A stretch of DNA of 64,000 nt from Henricia sp. BOLD:AAB3569 (GCA_037783545.1 JBBELK010000009.1:2170001-2234000), one strand, 5' to 3'. Positions 42,290-53,504 are shown, counted from the stretch's first letter. A program made the numbers and translations. Notes: generated by a model not told the origin, from the sequence alone.

Positions 42290-43661
42290 CTAATGACCTT
42301 GCACCTGTACCTGTATGGGAAGAGGGGAGAGAAATAACGGCTTCCACGATCCACCTCGCAATTGTAGCCTGAGATGCTGGATTGTGCGGACGAATTGTCG
42401 TGATGAAGAGCTGTTTAGTATTGCCTCGTAAATTCTCAGTGCGTGAGAGGTAGAACTTCAAGGCCCTAACTGGGCACCATAACTTGTCCTCCTGGATGCT
42501 CGAGAAGGAAGACAAACTTGGCACAAATATGTCTGGCGGTGTAAAATCCGGGGATTGGTTCTTCGTCAGGAAGCCAATACGTGGGATTAAACGCACACCA
42601 CCTGGTTCCCAACGCAGGTGACCCTTTTCCATAGAGAGTGAATGAAGCTCACTCCTGCGACGGGCTGTAGATGGGGCCAGCAGAAAGACAGTTTTGACAG
42701 CCAGATGGTGCAGAGACAAGTCCCCAGCTGGTTCGAAGGGAGCTTTGGTGAGTTTATACAGAACATCACCGAGGTCCCAAGAAGGCACCAATTTCTTAGA
42801 TGGTGGTCTTTCCACGAACATGCCCTTGATCAGGTGGAAGATCGCCGAATTATTAGACAAGTTCGTCCCGTCCTCGAAGCCCTTATGAATCACTCCAATG
42901 GCTGATCTGTAGCCTCGAATCGTCGTAATTTGTAGGCCAGACTTAAACAGATAGAGGAAGAAATCCCCAAGATTTGTTACAGATGCAAGAGTGGGATTGA
43001 CAGCCTCTCTGGTACACCATTTGATGTAGTGTTGGAGGCGGTTATCGTAAGTTCGTTTAGTTGAAGGTCGCCTGCTCTTGGCTGCCAAGTTTGCAGCGTC
43101 TGTAGAAAGGCCTGCCGTTCTAAGGGACAACTTGATAGCATCCAGGCACAGAGATAGAGGCTCTTCGGATCTGGGTGCAGTATCTTCGACTTGGGTTGGA
43201 AGAGGGGATCTGGACGGACTGGTAGGGCGATCGGGCGATGGTTGAGTATGTCCAGAATTCGAGGAAACCATGGTTGTCTTGGCCAAAAAGGTGCCGTTAG
43301 AATAATCTTGCATTTCTCTTGCTGGATTTATGTTAGAATCCGAGACACTAGAGAGATTGGGGGGAAAGGCATATCCGAGGATTCCTATCCAGCTGACCAT
43401 AAACCCCAATAGGCGTAACCATGCTCGGGCTGGGAGTAAATTGGATGCTAGGAATATCTTGACGCATTCCTCCAGAGTTGTACAACGGTCTATGGAGGGA
43501 GTAGCTTTCCCTGTTATCATGTTCAGGGTTGCCCCTAAGAAGTTGGGGGTTTGCGTGGGAATCGGAGATGACTTCAGCCGGTTGATAATGAACCCGAGGT
43601 CTTGTGTCAATTTGGCTGTTGTTGATATGGTTTGGAGTGCTTCTGACTGAGAAGGAGCCAC
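42222..43661 (-). pseudogene. DIRS RT C-terminus fused to recombinase N-terminus
   Basis: Opens just after YLDDWLIVAP (RT catalytic YxDD, same frame, about 43660-43690). Residues 1-100 are the RT thumb/connection (LGFIINRLKSS, FLGATLNM, LLPARAWLRLLGFMVS). RNase H should follow but is missing. From about residue 195 the recombinase begins (RRPSTKRTYDNRLQHYIKW, TIRGYRSAI), with box I arginine in ARRRSELHSL (about 334-336) and ATIARWIVEAV at 432-442. It stops at 42222 before the HxxR box. 479 codons. Confidence 0.85.
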
Positions 43662-44049
43662 AATGAGCCAGTCGTCCAGATAAACGTACAGATGTATGTG
43701 CCGTCTGCATAGTGCTGCAGCTAAAAACCTTGGTTATATTGGTGAATACCCGTGGTGCTGTGGACAGTCCAAATGGGAGGCATCGAAACTGGTATGTTGT
43801 GCCTCGGTAAATGGATTGCAGGAACTTCTGATGTTCCTTGTGAATGGGGACATGGAGGTAAGCGTCCTTCAGGTCCAAAGATGTTGCCCACCAGCCGAGA
43901 GGAACAGACTGGAGGATAGTGGCCAAGGTTTCCATACGAAAATGTTTTGGGCGAATGAAGGCGTTGAGAGGCCCTTTTGTGATGATAATGAAGAAGACGG
44001 CCCCCCACCGGACCTGGGACTGGCTGGACTGGTATGGGCCAGTAGTCAC
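43348..44049 (-). pseudogene. DIRS reverse transcriptase, N-terminal part (frameshifted)
   Basis: RT palm motifs: KHFRMETLATIL, TSLDLKDAYLHVPIHKEH (first catalytic Asp) and CLPFGLSTAPRVFTNI. The family's fingers motif (PKKDG ... RPxLNL) is not recognisable before LNAFIRPKHF, so a short N-terminal loss is likely. After the FGLSTAPRVFT motif the reading frame is lost at a five-base T run (minus strand, 43723-43727); the remainder of this ORF is out of frame. Confidence 0.85.
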
Positions 44050-46160
44050 TGGCTCTTACTTCCGGGTGGATTTTGACCCCCGAAGGAACGTGCGTACTTT
44101 GAGCGTGGTGTTCTGGTCGAGCCTGTAAATCGCTGCCGATGGGTTGGGGTGGTAAACGAGACTCTTCGTTGGCGTTGAAACTGCTGGGAGCGACGAAAAG
44201 TGCCCGGACTGTCCGGGAAGAATCTGGATCTGCCATAGGTATTACTGCTACCAGAAGACGATGGAGTTGGAGGTCTTGAAGAGCAACGTCGAAAATCAAT
44301 CCTTTCCTCCGTCTTCAGTCGTTTCGCCTCTTTTAGCATGACTTCTTCAAATTTGTTGTTGAATAAGTCAGGGCCAGACAATGGAAGTTGTTCCATCTCT
44401 TCTCTTGATCCCAGCGAAGGCCAGAAGATGTTGTCCAGCACTAGGGATCGACGTAAGGATGAGATAAGCGCCGAACCAGCTGCGAACTCCCGAAGAGAGG
44501 AGGCTAAACAGTCATCAAGAAACTTGAACATGACTGGGAGTAGATCCGGTTCTACTATGTTAGGATCTTCTGAGGTTCGGGCCAACACGTCGGAGAGGAG
44601 GAGGGAGAAACTCGACACTTTAGCTCCATGACGTAAACGGTGGTCCAACTTCTCAAGGGAGTTGTTGATGTCGTTGATTAGTTTGTCTTGGAATATGTGT
44701 TTCTTAGGAAGCGAGCCTGGCTTCCCTGAGCGCAGCTTATCTTTAACTTGCGTTGAAATATTCGGCACTGAAAAGAAATGCTGCGTGTCTTCATCATTAG
44801 TTTTGAAGAGAGAATACTCCTGACGAGGGATTCTAGCTGATTTCTTCAAAACTTGGGTAAAACTGTTATCCATAATGTCAGCACAGAAACTGTCCACAGG
44901 TATTGTGCATTTGGGCAATGAAGCGCCTGTCGAGGAATCCCTACGAAAGGACGGTCGAGAGATTTCCACTGGCGAGGGAGGAGGAAACTCTAAGGTCCGA
45001 CTAACTTCCGGGATTATCAATTTGCCTCGTTGGAACATGGAGGTGGTACCGTATTCAAAATCCAGGTCAGAAGAACTAGACGCAGGCGAGTGTGCATACA
45101 TGTATGCCTGGTCACGATGGATTGATGGTGAACCAGAGCTGCTGTGCGACTGGGATCGAAGGTCGTGATGACGCCTAACCGGAGAGCGTGCAACACCTCT
45201 GGATGAATAGTGATGATATTTATCTCGTGGAATATGCTCAGTGTCGTAACGGAATTCTCCATGTCTGGGGGATCGTGACCGCTGTCTGGGGGATCGTGAC
45301 CGATGTCTGGGGGATCGGGACCGATGTCTGGGGGATCGGGACCGATGTCTGGAGGATCGTGAGTGGTGTTCCAAGTCTCTATCGTGTAGTGAACGATGTG
45401 AAGGCTGAGCTGGAACTATGTTGTCACGTTCCCTGGAACAGGAAATGTATGACGAAATTGGATTATGACGGTTGCCTGTCTGCCAGTCTCGAGGAAAATT
45501 ACATGACCTCGCGCCGGGAGAAATCATGTGATGAGAGCTCCGATATGTTGGTTGAAAAGATGAGGTGTAGAAACGTGGATCATGTGGATAATAAGAAGAT
45601 CCAGAGGGGCGAGAATCTGGCCCGAATGCAGGTATTTGAGTTTCGCCTGGTGTAAGGTGGACGAACGTCACGTCAGGCTCGGTGCTCGATGGGATATATG
45701 AGGCCAGAGGCACATTCCCTGAAGCTCCGCCATGTCCGCTGGATGTTGCGGTCAGAATACTCGGAACAGAGCAGGAACTAGGCTTGGTATTTACACCGGA
45801 AGACATCAGAAAATGTCCGGTAACTATCGGTAAAGACCCGGTAGGATTAGCGGTCGACTGTGCCGCGTTGCCTTGCTTGGAGTGCTCGTCCTGCCACGCT
45901 TCGAAAATCTTCCACTGTTCGGTTGACCACGACGAACATATTCCACAAGGATTTTCTCTTGAACACGGTCTGCAACGGTGGCACGAAAAGTGTATATCAA
46001 AGTCCAAAGGACATAAAGGTCCACTGCAAGATCGGCATTTAGTCTTCCTGAAAGACTTTCGTTTAGATTTAGACGGCTCCATTTCAGAGGTGTCGGAAAT
46101 GTACGGTCTATAGCCTACGTTGTAACATCGGAACGGAACTGTTTTGGAATACGTGTGCAC
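44046..46160 (-). CDS. DIRS gag-like protein
   Basis: 704 codons; a better start is Met27 (ATG at 46080-46082, MEPSKSKRKSFRKTKCRSC). N-terminal Cys-rich region (CRSCSGPLCPLDFD, CHRCRPC, CGIC; about 42-75), then a Ser/Pro-rich region, five RSRSPRH-type repeats around residues 270-310, and a gag-like middle with YSLFKTNDED, KKHIFQDKLINDINNSLEKL and DDCLASSLREFAAGSALISS. The C-terminus is Arg/Ser/Gln-rich, likely nucleic-acid binding. It overlaps the RT ORF by four bases, as is common in this family. Confidence 0.82.
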   Translation of the reverse strand: MHTYSKTVPFRCYNVGYRPYISDTSEMEPSKSKRKSFRKTKCRSCSGPLCPLDFDIHFSCHRCRPCSRENPCGICSSWSTEQWKIFEAWQDEHSKQGNAAQSTANPTGSLPIVTGHFLMSSGVNTKPSSCSVPSILTATSSGHGGASGNVPLASYIPSSTEPDVTFVHLTPGETQIPAFGPDSRPSGSSYYPHDPRFYTSSFQPTYRSSHHMISPGARSCNFPRDWQTGNRHNPISSYISCSRERDNIVPAQPSHRSLHDRDLEHHSRSSRHRSRSPRHRSRSPRHRSRSPRQRSRSPRHGEFRYDTEHIPRDKYHHYSSRGVARSPVRRHHDLRSQSHSSSGSPSIHRDQAYMYAHSPASSSSDLDFEYGTTSMFQRGKLIIPEVSRTLEFPPPSPVEISRPSFRRDSSTGASLPKCTIPVDSFCADIMDNSFTQVLKKSARIPRQEYSLFKTNDEDTQHFFSVPNISTQVKDKLRSGKPGSLPKKHIFQDKLINDINNSLEKLDHRLRHGAKVSSFSLLLSDVLARTSEDPNIVEPDLLPVMFKFLDDCLASSLREFAAGSALISSLRRSLVLDNIFWPSLGSREEMEQLPLSGPDLFNNKFEEVMLKEAKRLKTEERIDFRRCSSRPPTPSSSGSSNTYGRSRFFPDSPGTFRRSQQFQRQRRVSFTTPTHRQRFTGSTRTPRSKYARSFGGQNPPGSKSQ

Positions 46161-46173
46161 TCGGTGCAGCGCG

Positions 46174-46326
46174 CTGGAAAAAAGGGGAGAGTATTCTCTG
46201 TTTTCGCGGGACGTGCAGTGTGGTGGTGACGTAATGGTCTTTTGTTGTATTCAGCGAATTTTGGTGCGCATGCGCATAGGAATGCATTTGTAGGTATCGG
46301 AGGTGACGTATTTTCTGTAATAGAAA
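46174..46326. repeat. Right DIRS inverted terminus
   Basis: Inverse complement of 41455-41590, with TATTTTCTGTAATAGAA at its outer edge matching 41685-41700 inverted. Includes GTGCGCATGCGCA, an NRF1-like palindrome that may drive transcription. Confidence 0.85.
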
Positions 46327-46885
46327 CGTACGTACATGTAGGTGAACTTTTCTCCATATAAATGTTACAGTACATCAAGTCATTCTCTGTCTCATTTCAT
46401 TCATTTCTGGGTGACTTTGGGAGAAATGTTTCTATAGTGTAAGCAACAATCGAAAAGCACAAATATCTGAATCTGTTATCTAATCTGACCAGCTTGTTTG
46501 CAGAAACATTATGCAGTCTCGCTAACTGCAAATTCACAAACCCTGGGCAGCAGTCCAAAGTGAAGAATGGCCCTCAACCAGAAAATGCAGCAAGCGCGCG
46601 ATCAGTCCCACAGCAATTTATTAAGTGCTGTCCTCGAGGCAACACAACTAGATCATCGCGGCCGGTCGGCCAGCTAGCCTGCCCTGTCATGGAGAATTCT
46701 ACCCTGCTCAGCCTTTATCGTGTTAAAAATTGAAAGCGAGCAACCGTGAAGGGCCTGTGTGACTGAACATGAATACAATATGAATTCTTGAATGTACAGT
46801 AGTACATCATGGTCTAGATTACATGTATTTTGCAAAATAAATTGTCATACATGAAAATGAAGACTACGATTGAACCAAAGAATAG
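46327..46885. other. Intergenic, nothing recognised
   Basis: No exon, RNA or complete element seen on either strand. Confidence 0.45.
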
Positions 46886-47315
46886 ACCAATCCCAGGGGC
46901 AGGTCTAAGGTTTTCCAAACAGGGGGCGTGAAATGTACAAGCGTGAAATGGTGAAGACAATAAAATGGCAAGCGCGAAGCCCTAACAGCATGGATTCTAT
47001 ATGCTCTGTGGTGAAATTTCAGGCAATATTTAGGCAAAAGTGTGGTGTCATAGGAGGCGGATACCCCAACGGTTGCCAAAGTAATCGAAATTTTTTTTAA
47101 AAAGAACAGGTTTTTTTTTTTTAAGGGGGGATCCACCCCTGGATCCCAAAAATGTTTAAGCGCCACCCCCCAAATTTCCACCAACCAATAATTATGAAGG
47201 ACAATGGTGATCCACGTGGTCTTTTGGTGATCCAAACAATCTGATGATTGTGCGCACACTGAAGTTGCTAGAGGCGTTTCTACATGGGCGAGGCTTACTG
47301 GATTGGTCTAATTTG
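46886..47315. repeat. Two dispersed repeats back to back
   Basis: 46890-47150 is a copy of 14640-14935. 47165-47315 is an inverted copy of the 2995-3165 segment (GACCACGTGGATCACC inverse, CTACATGGGCGAGGCTTAC). Confidence 0.65.
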
Positions 47316-47388
47316 CCCATAATGTCTAAAATAAATGTACATTTTCCTGCCTACATGTATTGTGTTTTGCTTTTATTTCCATTCATGC

Positions 47389-47967
47389 GCATAATGGGTG
47401 TTAAGCCTGCCGTACACCTTGCGTTTCGTCCGTGATCCGATCACGATAGCGCAAGTTGTGCAGTCGATGTGTGCGAAGCGCGCACACTGACAGAAACTTA
47501 TTAGTTGCGCAACTAGCAGCAACTGGGAGCATCCAGCCATGTCTACATTTCCAGAGCGCGCATATCGACACAGCAACTCGGTAAAGCCTAGAGTACATTG
47601 ACCTTGCAACTTGAAGCAATTGTCGCTTGCAGTTGCTGTTGATGTGCGCGCACAGGATCAGATGCACGCGTGCAACTAACAGCAACTAGTTGCAAGTACG
47701 CGTACATCGTTGCAAGTACGCGTACATAATGGGTGTTAAGCCGGCTGTACACCTTGCGTTTCGTCCGTGATCTGATCACGATATCGCATGTTGTGCAGTG
47801 GCATCACAAGGTGTACAGGTTTTGCGATGCGTTCCGATAGCGATGTGGTCACAATTTTGTGTACTAGTCCGTCGCAACGCAATCACAGAATTTTGAGCAT
47901 GCTCGAAACTTGGCGTGTCTGTGCAATTGCAACTGAGTCGGAACGCAAGGTGTTCGGCCGGCTTTAC
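47389..47967. mobile_element. Chimeric GCCGTACACCTTGCG element with 265-bp insert
   Basis: 47739-47967 is a complete element (TTAAGCCGGCTGTACACCTT / AAGGTGTTCGGCCGGCTTTA), family of 21032-21257. Its first 78 bases, with flank ATAATGGGTG, are repeated at 47389-47466, and 47463-47730 between them is nearly identical to 37922-38185. Confidence 0.8.
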
Positions 47968-48842
47968 ACATGCGAATGAATAAAGTGTACGGTAAAATGC
48001 CACGTCCAAGTTGCATTCGGGGTGTTCATTTTGTTCCATAAATGCAAAAACTGGGATGAATTTTTATTTAAATTCAATTTGCTTTTTGCCATGTTTTAAA
48101 AATAACTTCAAAGAAAACGACAGGCCTGCACCGATAGAAAACATCAGGTGCCAAATGTGAATTATTTTTTAATCTACCGGTATTCAAATCCCTAAACTGT
48201 ATTTCCAAGTGACTTTTTCCTACAATGTACACGCATTAACTTGATCAGGAACAGTATTTATTAACCAACCAAGCAGTGATCAATTTACGTTTGCCTCACA
48301 TCGTGACAATGATCCAATTAGCGACAGGTGCCGTTTTCCCTGCAGGTGATTTTAAAGGGGAAACAGATACATGTAGCAAATTAGTGCAATACACAGCCTG
48401 CATGCACGCACTGCATTCTTGTGTGGTTTACTGGTAAGGTAAAAATGCTTGGAAATGTAAACTGCACCTGTCTAATTGTGTTTTACATGTATGTGGTTAA
48501 TCATCAAAGAAAGTTAGCTCCCCGTTTCACATTCAATAATCATGCCGTTAAATGTAATGTACATGTACATGTACTGTAATATTTGTTTCTTTTTAAATAA
48601 ATGCATGAATTGATGGATTTGGGACAAAGGCATGTTGTTCCACTGACGTTTATGAAATTTATGGTGTACATGTAGCTGTCAGGGAAAAAACAGAATAATT
48701 GTCAGTCATGCCTGCTGCTCTGCATTAACCAAAATAAATGGACACAATTACAACCAAACAACAAATTTTGAAGAAAAAATCCTATTCTAGTTTTAAACCA
48801 TCTTTTCAAAATTTTTTCGGGGGTGCTTTTTTAATGTACTTT
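47968..48842. other. Intergenic, nothing recognised
   Basis: AT-rich, several ACATGTACATGTA words near 48560. No gene seen. Confidence 0.45.
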
Positions 48843-50830
48843 TAATAAGCCAGTTGCGTGATAGATTTGCATAAATCCTAGAGTCCTGCCTCTGCGCTAT
48901 GGCGCTCGCATAATAAGAGAGTACTGCACCAGACTACCAGGCCGTTGGCAACGGTTGCCAAGTGGCAAGGGGGTGCACGCTAGAACATGTTAGCCGGCGC
49001 GAAAGTCTGTACGGTACCTGGAATACCTCGCACAGTACTCTATGCATTTTGAAGCTGGACCATCCGAAATTACATGTTGAAATTGCATGTTAAAACATGT
49101 ACTCGCCATGAAATTTCGTCAAAATAACGAGTTAGAACGTCTTGTTTGACTCGAAATAGACGTTAACTTTGAAAGCTGGATCGTTCCCAATCTGTGCATG
49201 ATAAATTCAAAAAAAAGAGTAACGATTTCGGGTTATAAGACTGGTTTGAAGCTGCCGATTTAACGTCACGAACCCGAACGAAGGGAGACGTATACACTAG
49301 ACACCAAACTTGACTTGAAATAGGGGAAATAAGATGACATGCAGATTGTAAATCTTGCCAATATGATAAAATTAATAGCGCCGTTGATTGTTTATCCATT
49401 TGACGGAACATCGTCAGAAATTGGCGAGTTTTACTGTTCCAAAACGCGCGTTCAACATAACAGCGAGCGACTCTCGTTTTGCGTACAAGACCGGCATACG
49501 ATTTCAAATACACCTTCCGAATTTTTTGAAAAGAAAAGGTCATGCCTGTTTGTTTCCGCAAATGATCGACGTCTCGCAGCAACTTGGGTAAAATCAAAAG
49601 TAATTCAATTATGAATTAAAATGATTATCTAGCTACATACAAGTTACAACAGATTTTAGAAATACTTTGGCTGCAAAAACTTGACCGAGCGGTTGTTGTG
49701 TTATACGTTGTTGAGTTTGTCTATATCCAAGCGGAATACGGAATTCACCACTAAAAATTGAGATGGGAAAAAAGGGCAGGCTCTAATTTGTGGGCGACAA
49801 ACAGCACCCGTAACACACTTCGATTAGAATAAAATTTTAAACAAAGACAAACAATTATATCTCCTAACAGTCCTCAGTTTCACAAATCTGTCTAGCAAAC
49901 ACGAACCGGGATACGATCGACCTTTTTATTTTGGTATATTTAGTAGGCATCGCATAATTTTCGCATTTCCATTTTTCCCGGTCCACACACGCAAAATTCA
50001 TGTTTCCTATTAAACCAAATCACGTTTCCTAACCAGATTTAAACTTTATGGGGGCATAATATCATGTAATATTAGAAAGAATTAGTGGCGAGGGTGTACG
50101 GTATTTATATCTCCACTTAATTAAGTCGCGTACGTTGATGTATTTCTCGCGATTTTACTTGGGCTTCGGAATATGCCGGTCATGTACGCAAAACGAGAGT
50201 CGCTCGCTGTCGCGTTGAACGGCGATCTGAAACAGCAAAACTCGCCAATTTCTGACGAAGTTCCGTCGAATGGATATTAAACAATCAACGGCGATATTAA
50301 TTTTTTATCATATTGTGGCAAGATTTACTAGCTGCATGTCATCTTATTTCCCCTATTTCAAGTCAAGTTTGCTGTAAAGTGTATACGTCTCCCTTCGTTC
50401 GGGTTCGACGTTCAATCGGCAACTTTGAACCGGTCTCATAACCCGAAATCGTTACTCTTTTCTTGAATTGATCATGCACAGATTGGGAACAATCCAGCTT
50501 TCAAAGTTAACGTTCATTTCGAGTCAAACAAGACGTTCTAACTCGTTATTTTGACGAAACTTCATGGCGAGTACATGTTTTAACATGCAATTTCAACATG
50601 TAATTTCGGATGGTCCAGCTTCAAAATGCATAGAGTACTGTGCGAGGTATTCCAGGTACCGTACAGACTTTCGCGCCGGCTAACATGTTCTAGCGTGCAC
50701 CCCCTTGCCACTTGGCAACCGTTGCCAACGGCCTGGTAGTCTGGTGCAGTACTCTCTTATTATGCGAGCGCCATAGCGCAGAGGCAGGACTCTAGGATTT
50801 ATGCAAATCTATCACGCAACTGGCTTATTA
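48843..50830. mobile_element. 2-kb foldback element, arms about 660 bp
   Basis: Left arm 48843-49500 and right arm 50170-50830 are inverse complements over essentially their whole length with scattered mismatches and small indels. Ends are ATAAGCCAGTTGCGTGATAG / CTATCACGCAACTGGCTTAT, with TA on each side as a possible duplication. The central 49505-50165 is single copy here. ORFs in the arms (e.g. 49163-49597 minus) match no family I recognise. Confidence 0.88.
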
Positions 50831-51224
50831 CATGAAGTCCAGTGCAGATATATATTTTTACTTCTAGATGGGTGTGTACACTTGTGGCCAACATCAGTGC
50901 ATGGATGGAGTCATTACACTACGATCTCGGTAAAAGTAAAGTCGCGTAGGGAAAAATTAAATGTAACCATTCCAACTGCAGTGGTATGTACATCCACAGT
51001 TCACACACTGTACAGCACTAGCATATATAATCATAATTACAAGTTGTCACTTTTAATATGATATCCATCAACACCACATTATGGGTTTGCTGTCACTGAC
51101 ATTTAACTGTCAGTACACTGTAGGAGGCATCAATACAAGAAACACAGGTATACTGTACCTACTTGTATATTGTACCCACTTGTACAGGTCGAGGTGTACA
51201 TGTACAATATCCATTAAAAGTTAC

Positions 51225-51499
51225 TTACAGAAAAATTTCTTTATGTATGCTTTCAATAAAACTGCCTGATCTTTTGCGAAAAACCTGTGTATGTTGTGTC
51301 ATTAACCATGAAACAACCATGTTTTTAGTATAATTTAATAAAGCCCAAATCACTACATGTATATTTTTGCCATCAGAATCAGGGCTCAAATAAGCCTCTT
51401 GATGATAAGCCAATTTATTTGCTGTTAGTGTTAAAGCCCTGATAATGACATTGATGAGTTCATAAATGGAAGCAAGAAACTGGGGGCTCCAACAACCAC
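51225..51499. other. Intergenic, nothing recognised
   Basis: The whole 50831-51499 stretch has no exon, RNA gene or complete element; a few ACATGTACA words only. Confidence 0.45.
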
Positions 51500-51850
51500 T
51501 TTATGCCTTTTCCCACACGAACGTCAAACTCACTCCCGAGTTCAACCCCACGACTATTCACACTTGTTGTTCTGAATCTCGCCCTGGGGCTAACTCACCC
51601 CGGAGATGGCACCTCGTCCCTCACTTGAACAAGTGAGAACTCACCCCTGCCCCTCTTTTCACTACCGTTCTCGCCCCGGGGAAAGTGTCTCGCCCCGGGG
51701 AATGAGCAATCTCGGGAATGAGCAATCTCGGGGATGACTCGGATGTGGCGCGGAGGTGAGACTTGCATGTGGGATTCGGGGCTTATTTTCACCCCGGCGT
51801 CGCCCCGGGGCAACCCCCGAGATTTTGTCTAGTGGGAAAAGGCCTTTTTA
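51500..51850. mobile_element. TIR element TTATGCCTTTTCCCACACGA
   Basis: Left TTATGCCTTTTCCCACACGA, right TCTAGTGGGAAAAGGCCTTTTTA. Interior of CTCGCCCCGGGG / CCCCGGGGCGAG; family of 30573 and 39896. Confidence 0.8.
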
Positions 51851-51929
51851 TGGGGAACCCGTTTGACATGTAGCCTATAGTATTCAACTTCATAACTGAT
51901 TTGATGTGTACACACACAGCAAGGTACCG

Positions 51930-51985
51930 ATAAAACCAAACTTGGGATGAGATAAAAATTGTACTTGGGCCTTATCGGGATTCGG
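51930..51985 (-). repeat. Degenerate SINE head (family of 26084)
   Basis: Shares CCAAACTTGGGATGAGA and GGGCCTTATCGGGATTCG; the anticodon half is lost. Confidence 0.6.
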
Positions 51986-52377
51986 TACCGGAACTACACA
52001 TGTACATGATAAATTGACCCATAATAACATTTTAGAATCATGTATTTTGACCGACCACAGTTGGAAGGGCCTTATTGAATGGTTGTAAAGCAATGTCTCC
52101 TAGTATTATGGAATTTGCTAGTGATCAATCAATTTATTGATAGAACTGATTTCAATCTGTCCTGAGCATCAGGCAAGTCACTGGCTTGCCTGGGGATATC
52201 AGTCAATTCAACGAAGCCCCGGCACAGAGTATCAGAAGTCAAATAAACTACATGTACAAATGCCCTCTCGTCACTTCATAATAATTCATGACAGGGTGCA
52301 TATTTCAGTGGCTATTATTTTGTTTTGGAGTGTAGAGGGCATATTTGGATTGTATAGTTGAATTTAGATTGGAGAAA

Positions 52378-52480
52378 TGGGTCACTCCATTATAAAACAA
52401 GATGCAAAGTGTGACATTTTGATGAATTTGTACTTACTTGAAGTACCGTATACAAATTCATCAAAAACATATTTGGGAAA
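52378..52480. repeat. Single end of GGGTCATTCCAT family
   Basis: GGGTCACTCCAT ... GCAAAGTGTGACATTTTGAT; related to 11091-11674, no opposite end found. 52420-52460 adds a short inverted pair GATGAATTTGTAC / TACAAATTCATC. Confidence 0.5.
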
Positions 52481-52625
52481 ACTGCAACAAATAGCATTAT
52501 CTTAAAGTTCAATATCGAGGATATTTGTGTATGATAAAAAGTATGATACAAATGTATACGTGTTCCAAGAAAATAACTGAAAAACTGTGGCAGTTATTCG
52601 ATGGCAGTTATTCTATATGGTCTAT

Positions 52626-53001
52626 ACACTTGCAAAGGTTTGCCTACATGCTCTGTACACCATCTGTAAGTCGCCATCTTTTGCAGTTCGGCGCTCAGAC
52701 TTGAGATGGCGTGAGTCAGAACACAACAGATTTTTACATACATGTACTTTACGGCGTATGGGAGTCGGGAAACAAGGCATCAATCGTGACGTCATCCATG
52801 CAATCATTGCAAGGTTGACGTCATCATCCCCTTCAAAATTTCAAATATGGCGCAGCAAATAGTTGCAGAGTTGATCATCAAAATTAATTGGGTTGCCGAT
52901 GTTGAAAACAAGATATTCTGATTAGGCACCGGGCAATACATCAGTAATATTTTTGATTAAATTTGTCGATAACTTCAAACAAGTGTTGTCCCTACCTTTA
53001 A
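52626..53001. mobile_element. Second copy of paired-CRE MITE
   Basis: Matches 15564-15978: AACTTCAAACAAGTGTTGTC end, CCATCTTTTGCAGTTCGGCG, GGGAAACAAGGCATCAAT, and TGACGTCA at 52787-52794 and 52816-52823. The left terminus is replaced by a fragment of the 16039-16183 family. Confidence 0.75.
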
Positions 53002-53504
53002 TGCTTGACTTTGTGATATCATTGCTATACATGTACCTTGAGGTTTCCCCAGCTACAGTACAGTCACTGGGTATACCTGCCCAGGTGCAAAGGGTTATGC
53101 TGGGTCAAGAATGCTGTCAACAAATCAAACCTTATAGGCACCCAAACAGACAACTATACAAGGTACAACAATGAACGACACTATAGAGTCAAAGGCCATG
53201 CTTACTGAACAGTAAATTGTACTGACACTGACAAGAAAACGTTGAATTATGTAGTACTGCAGGCTTATTACAAAGTTTTGATGGGGTTATCATCGGCAGA
53301 GACCTAGGATTTTACCATGTTTTAAAAATAACTGGTATTACTGGTATTACTGCATCAATGTGGCTGACATTTTTACAAGTTTATCAACATTATTCTTTAG
53401 TTACATGTACCGTGTAATGCTGAATTGTTCTTTGATTTTGTAAAAAAAAATCATCTGCAAATGATGTCTTTAAATATACAATGTACCGGTAGGTCCTACA
53501 TGTA

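Larger units (their letters stand above)
41411..46326 (-). mobile_element. DIRS-type tyrosine-recombinase retrotransposon, defective
   Basis: Minus-strand element with gag-like ORF, DIRS-type reverse transcriptase and tyrosine recombinase in the family's usual order, flanked by inverted termini instead of LTRs. Right terminus 46174-46326 is the inverse complement of 41455-41590 plus 41685-41727. DIRS elements replicate through a circular intermediate and integrate by their recombinase, leaving no target duplication; none is seen. The RT is frameshifted, RNase H appears lost and the recombinase is split, so this copy is probably not autonomous. Confidence 0.92.

Noticed and set aside
43191..46113. 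Plus-strand ORFs opposite the DIRS element (e.g. 45188-45655, 45682-46113)
   Set aside because: They are antisense shadows of the gag and polymerase frames.
49163..49597. 144-codon ORF in the 2-kb foldback
   Set aside because: Mostly within an inverted arm; the corresponding reading frame in the other arm is not kept open, so coding constraint is not supported.
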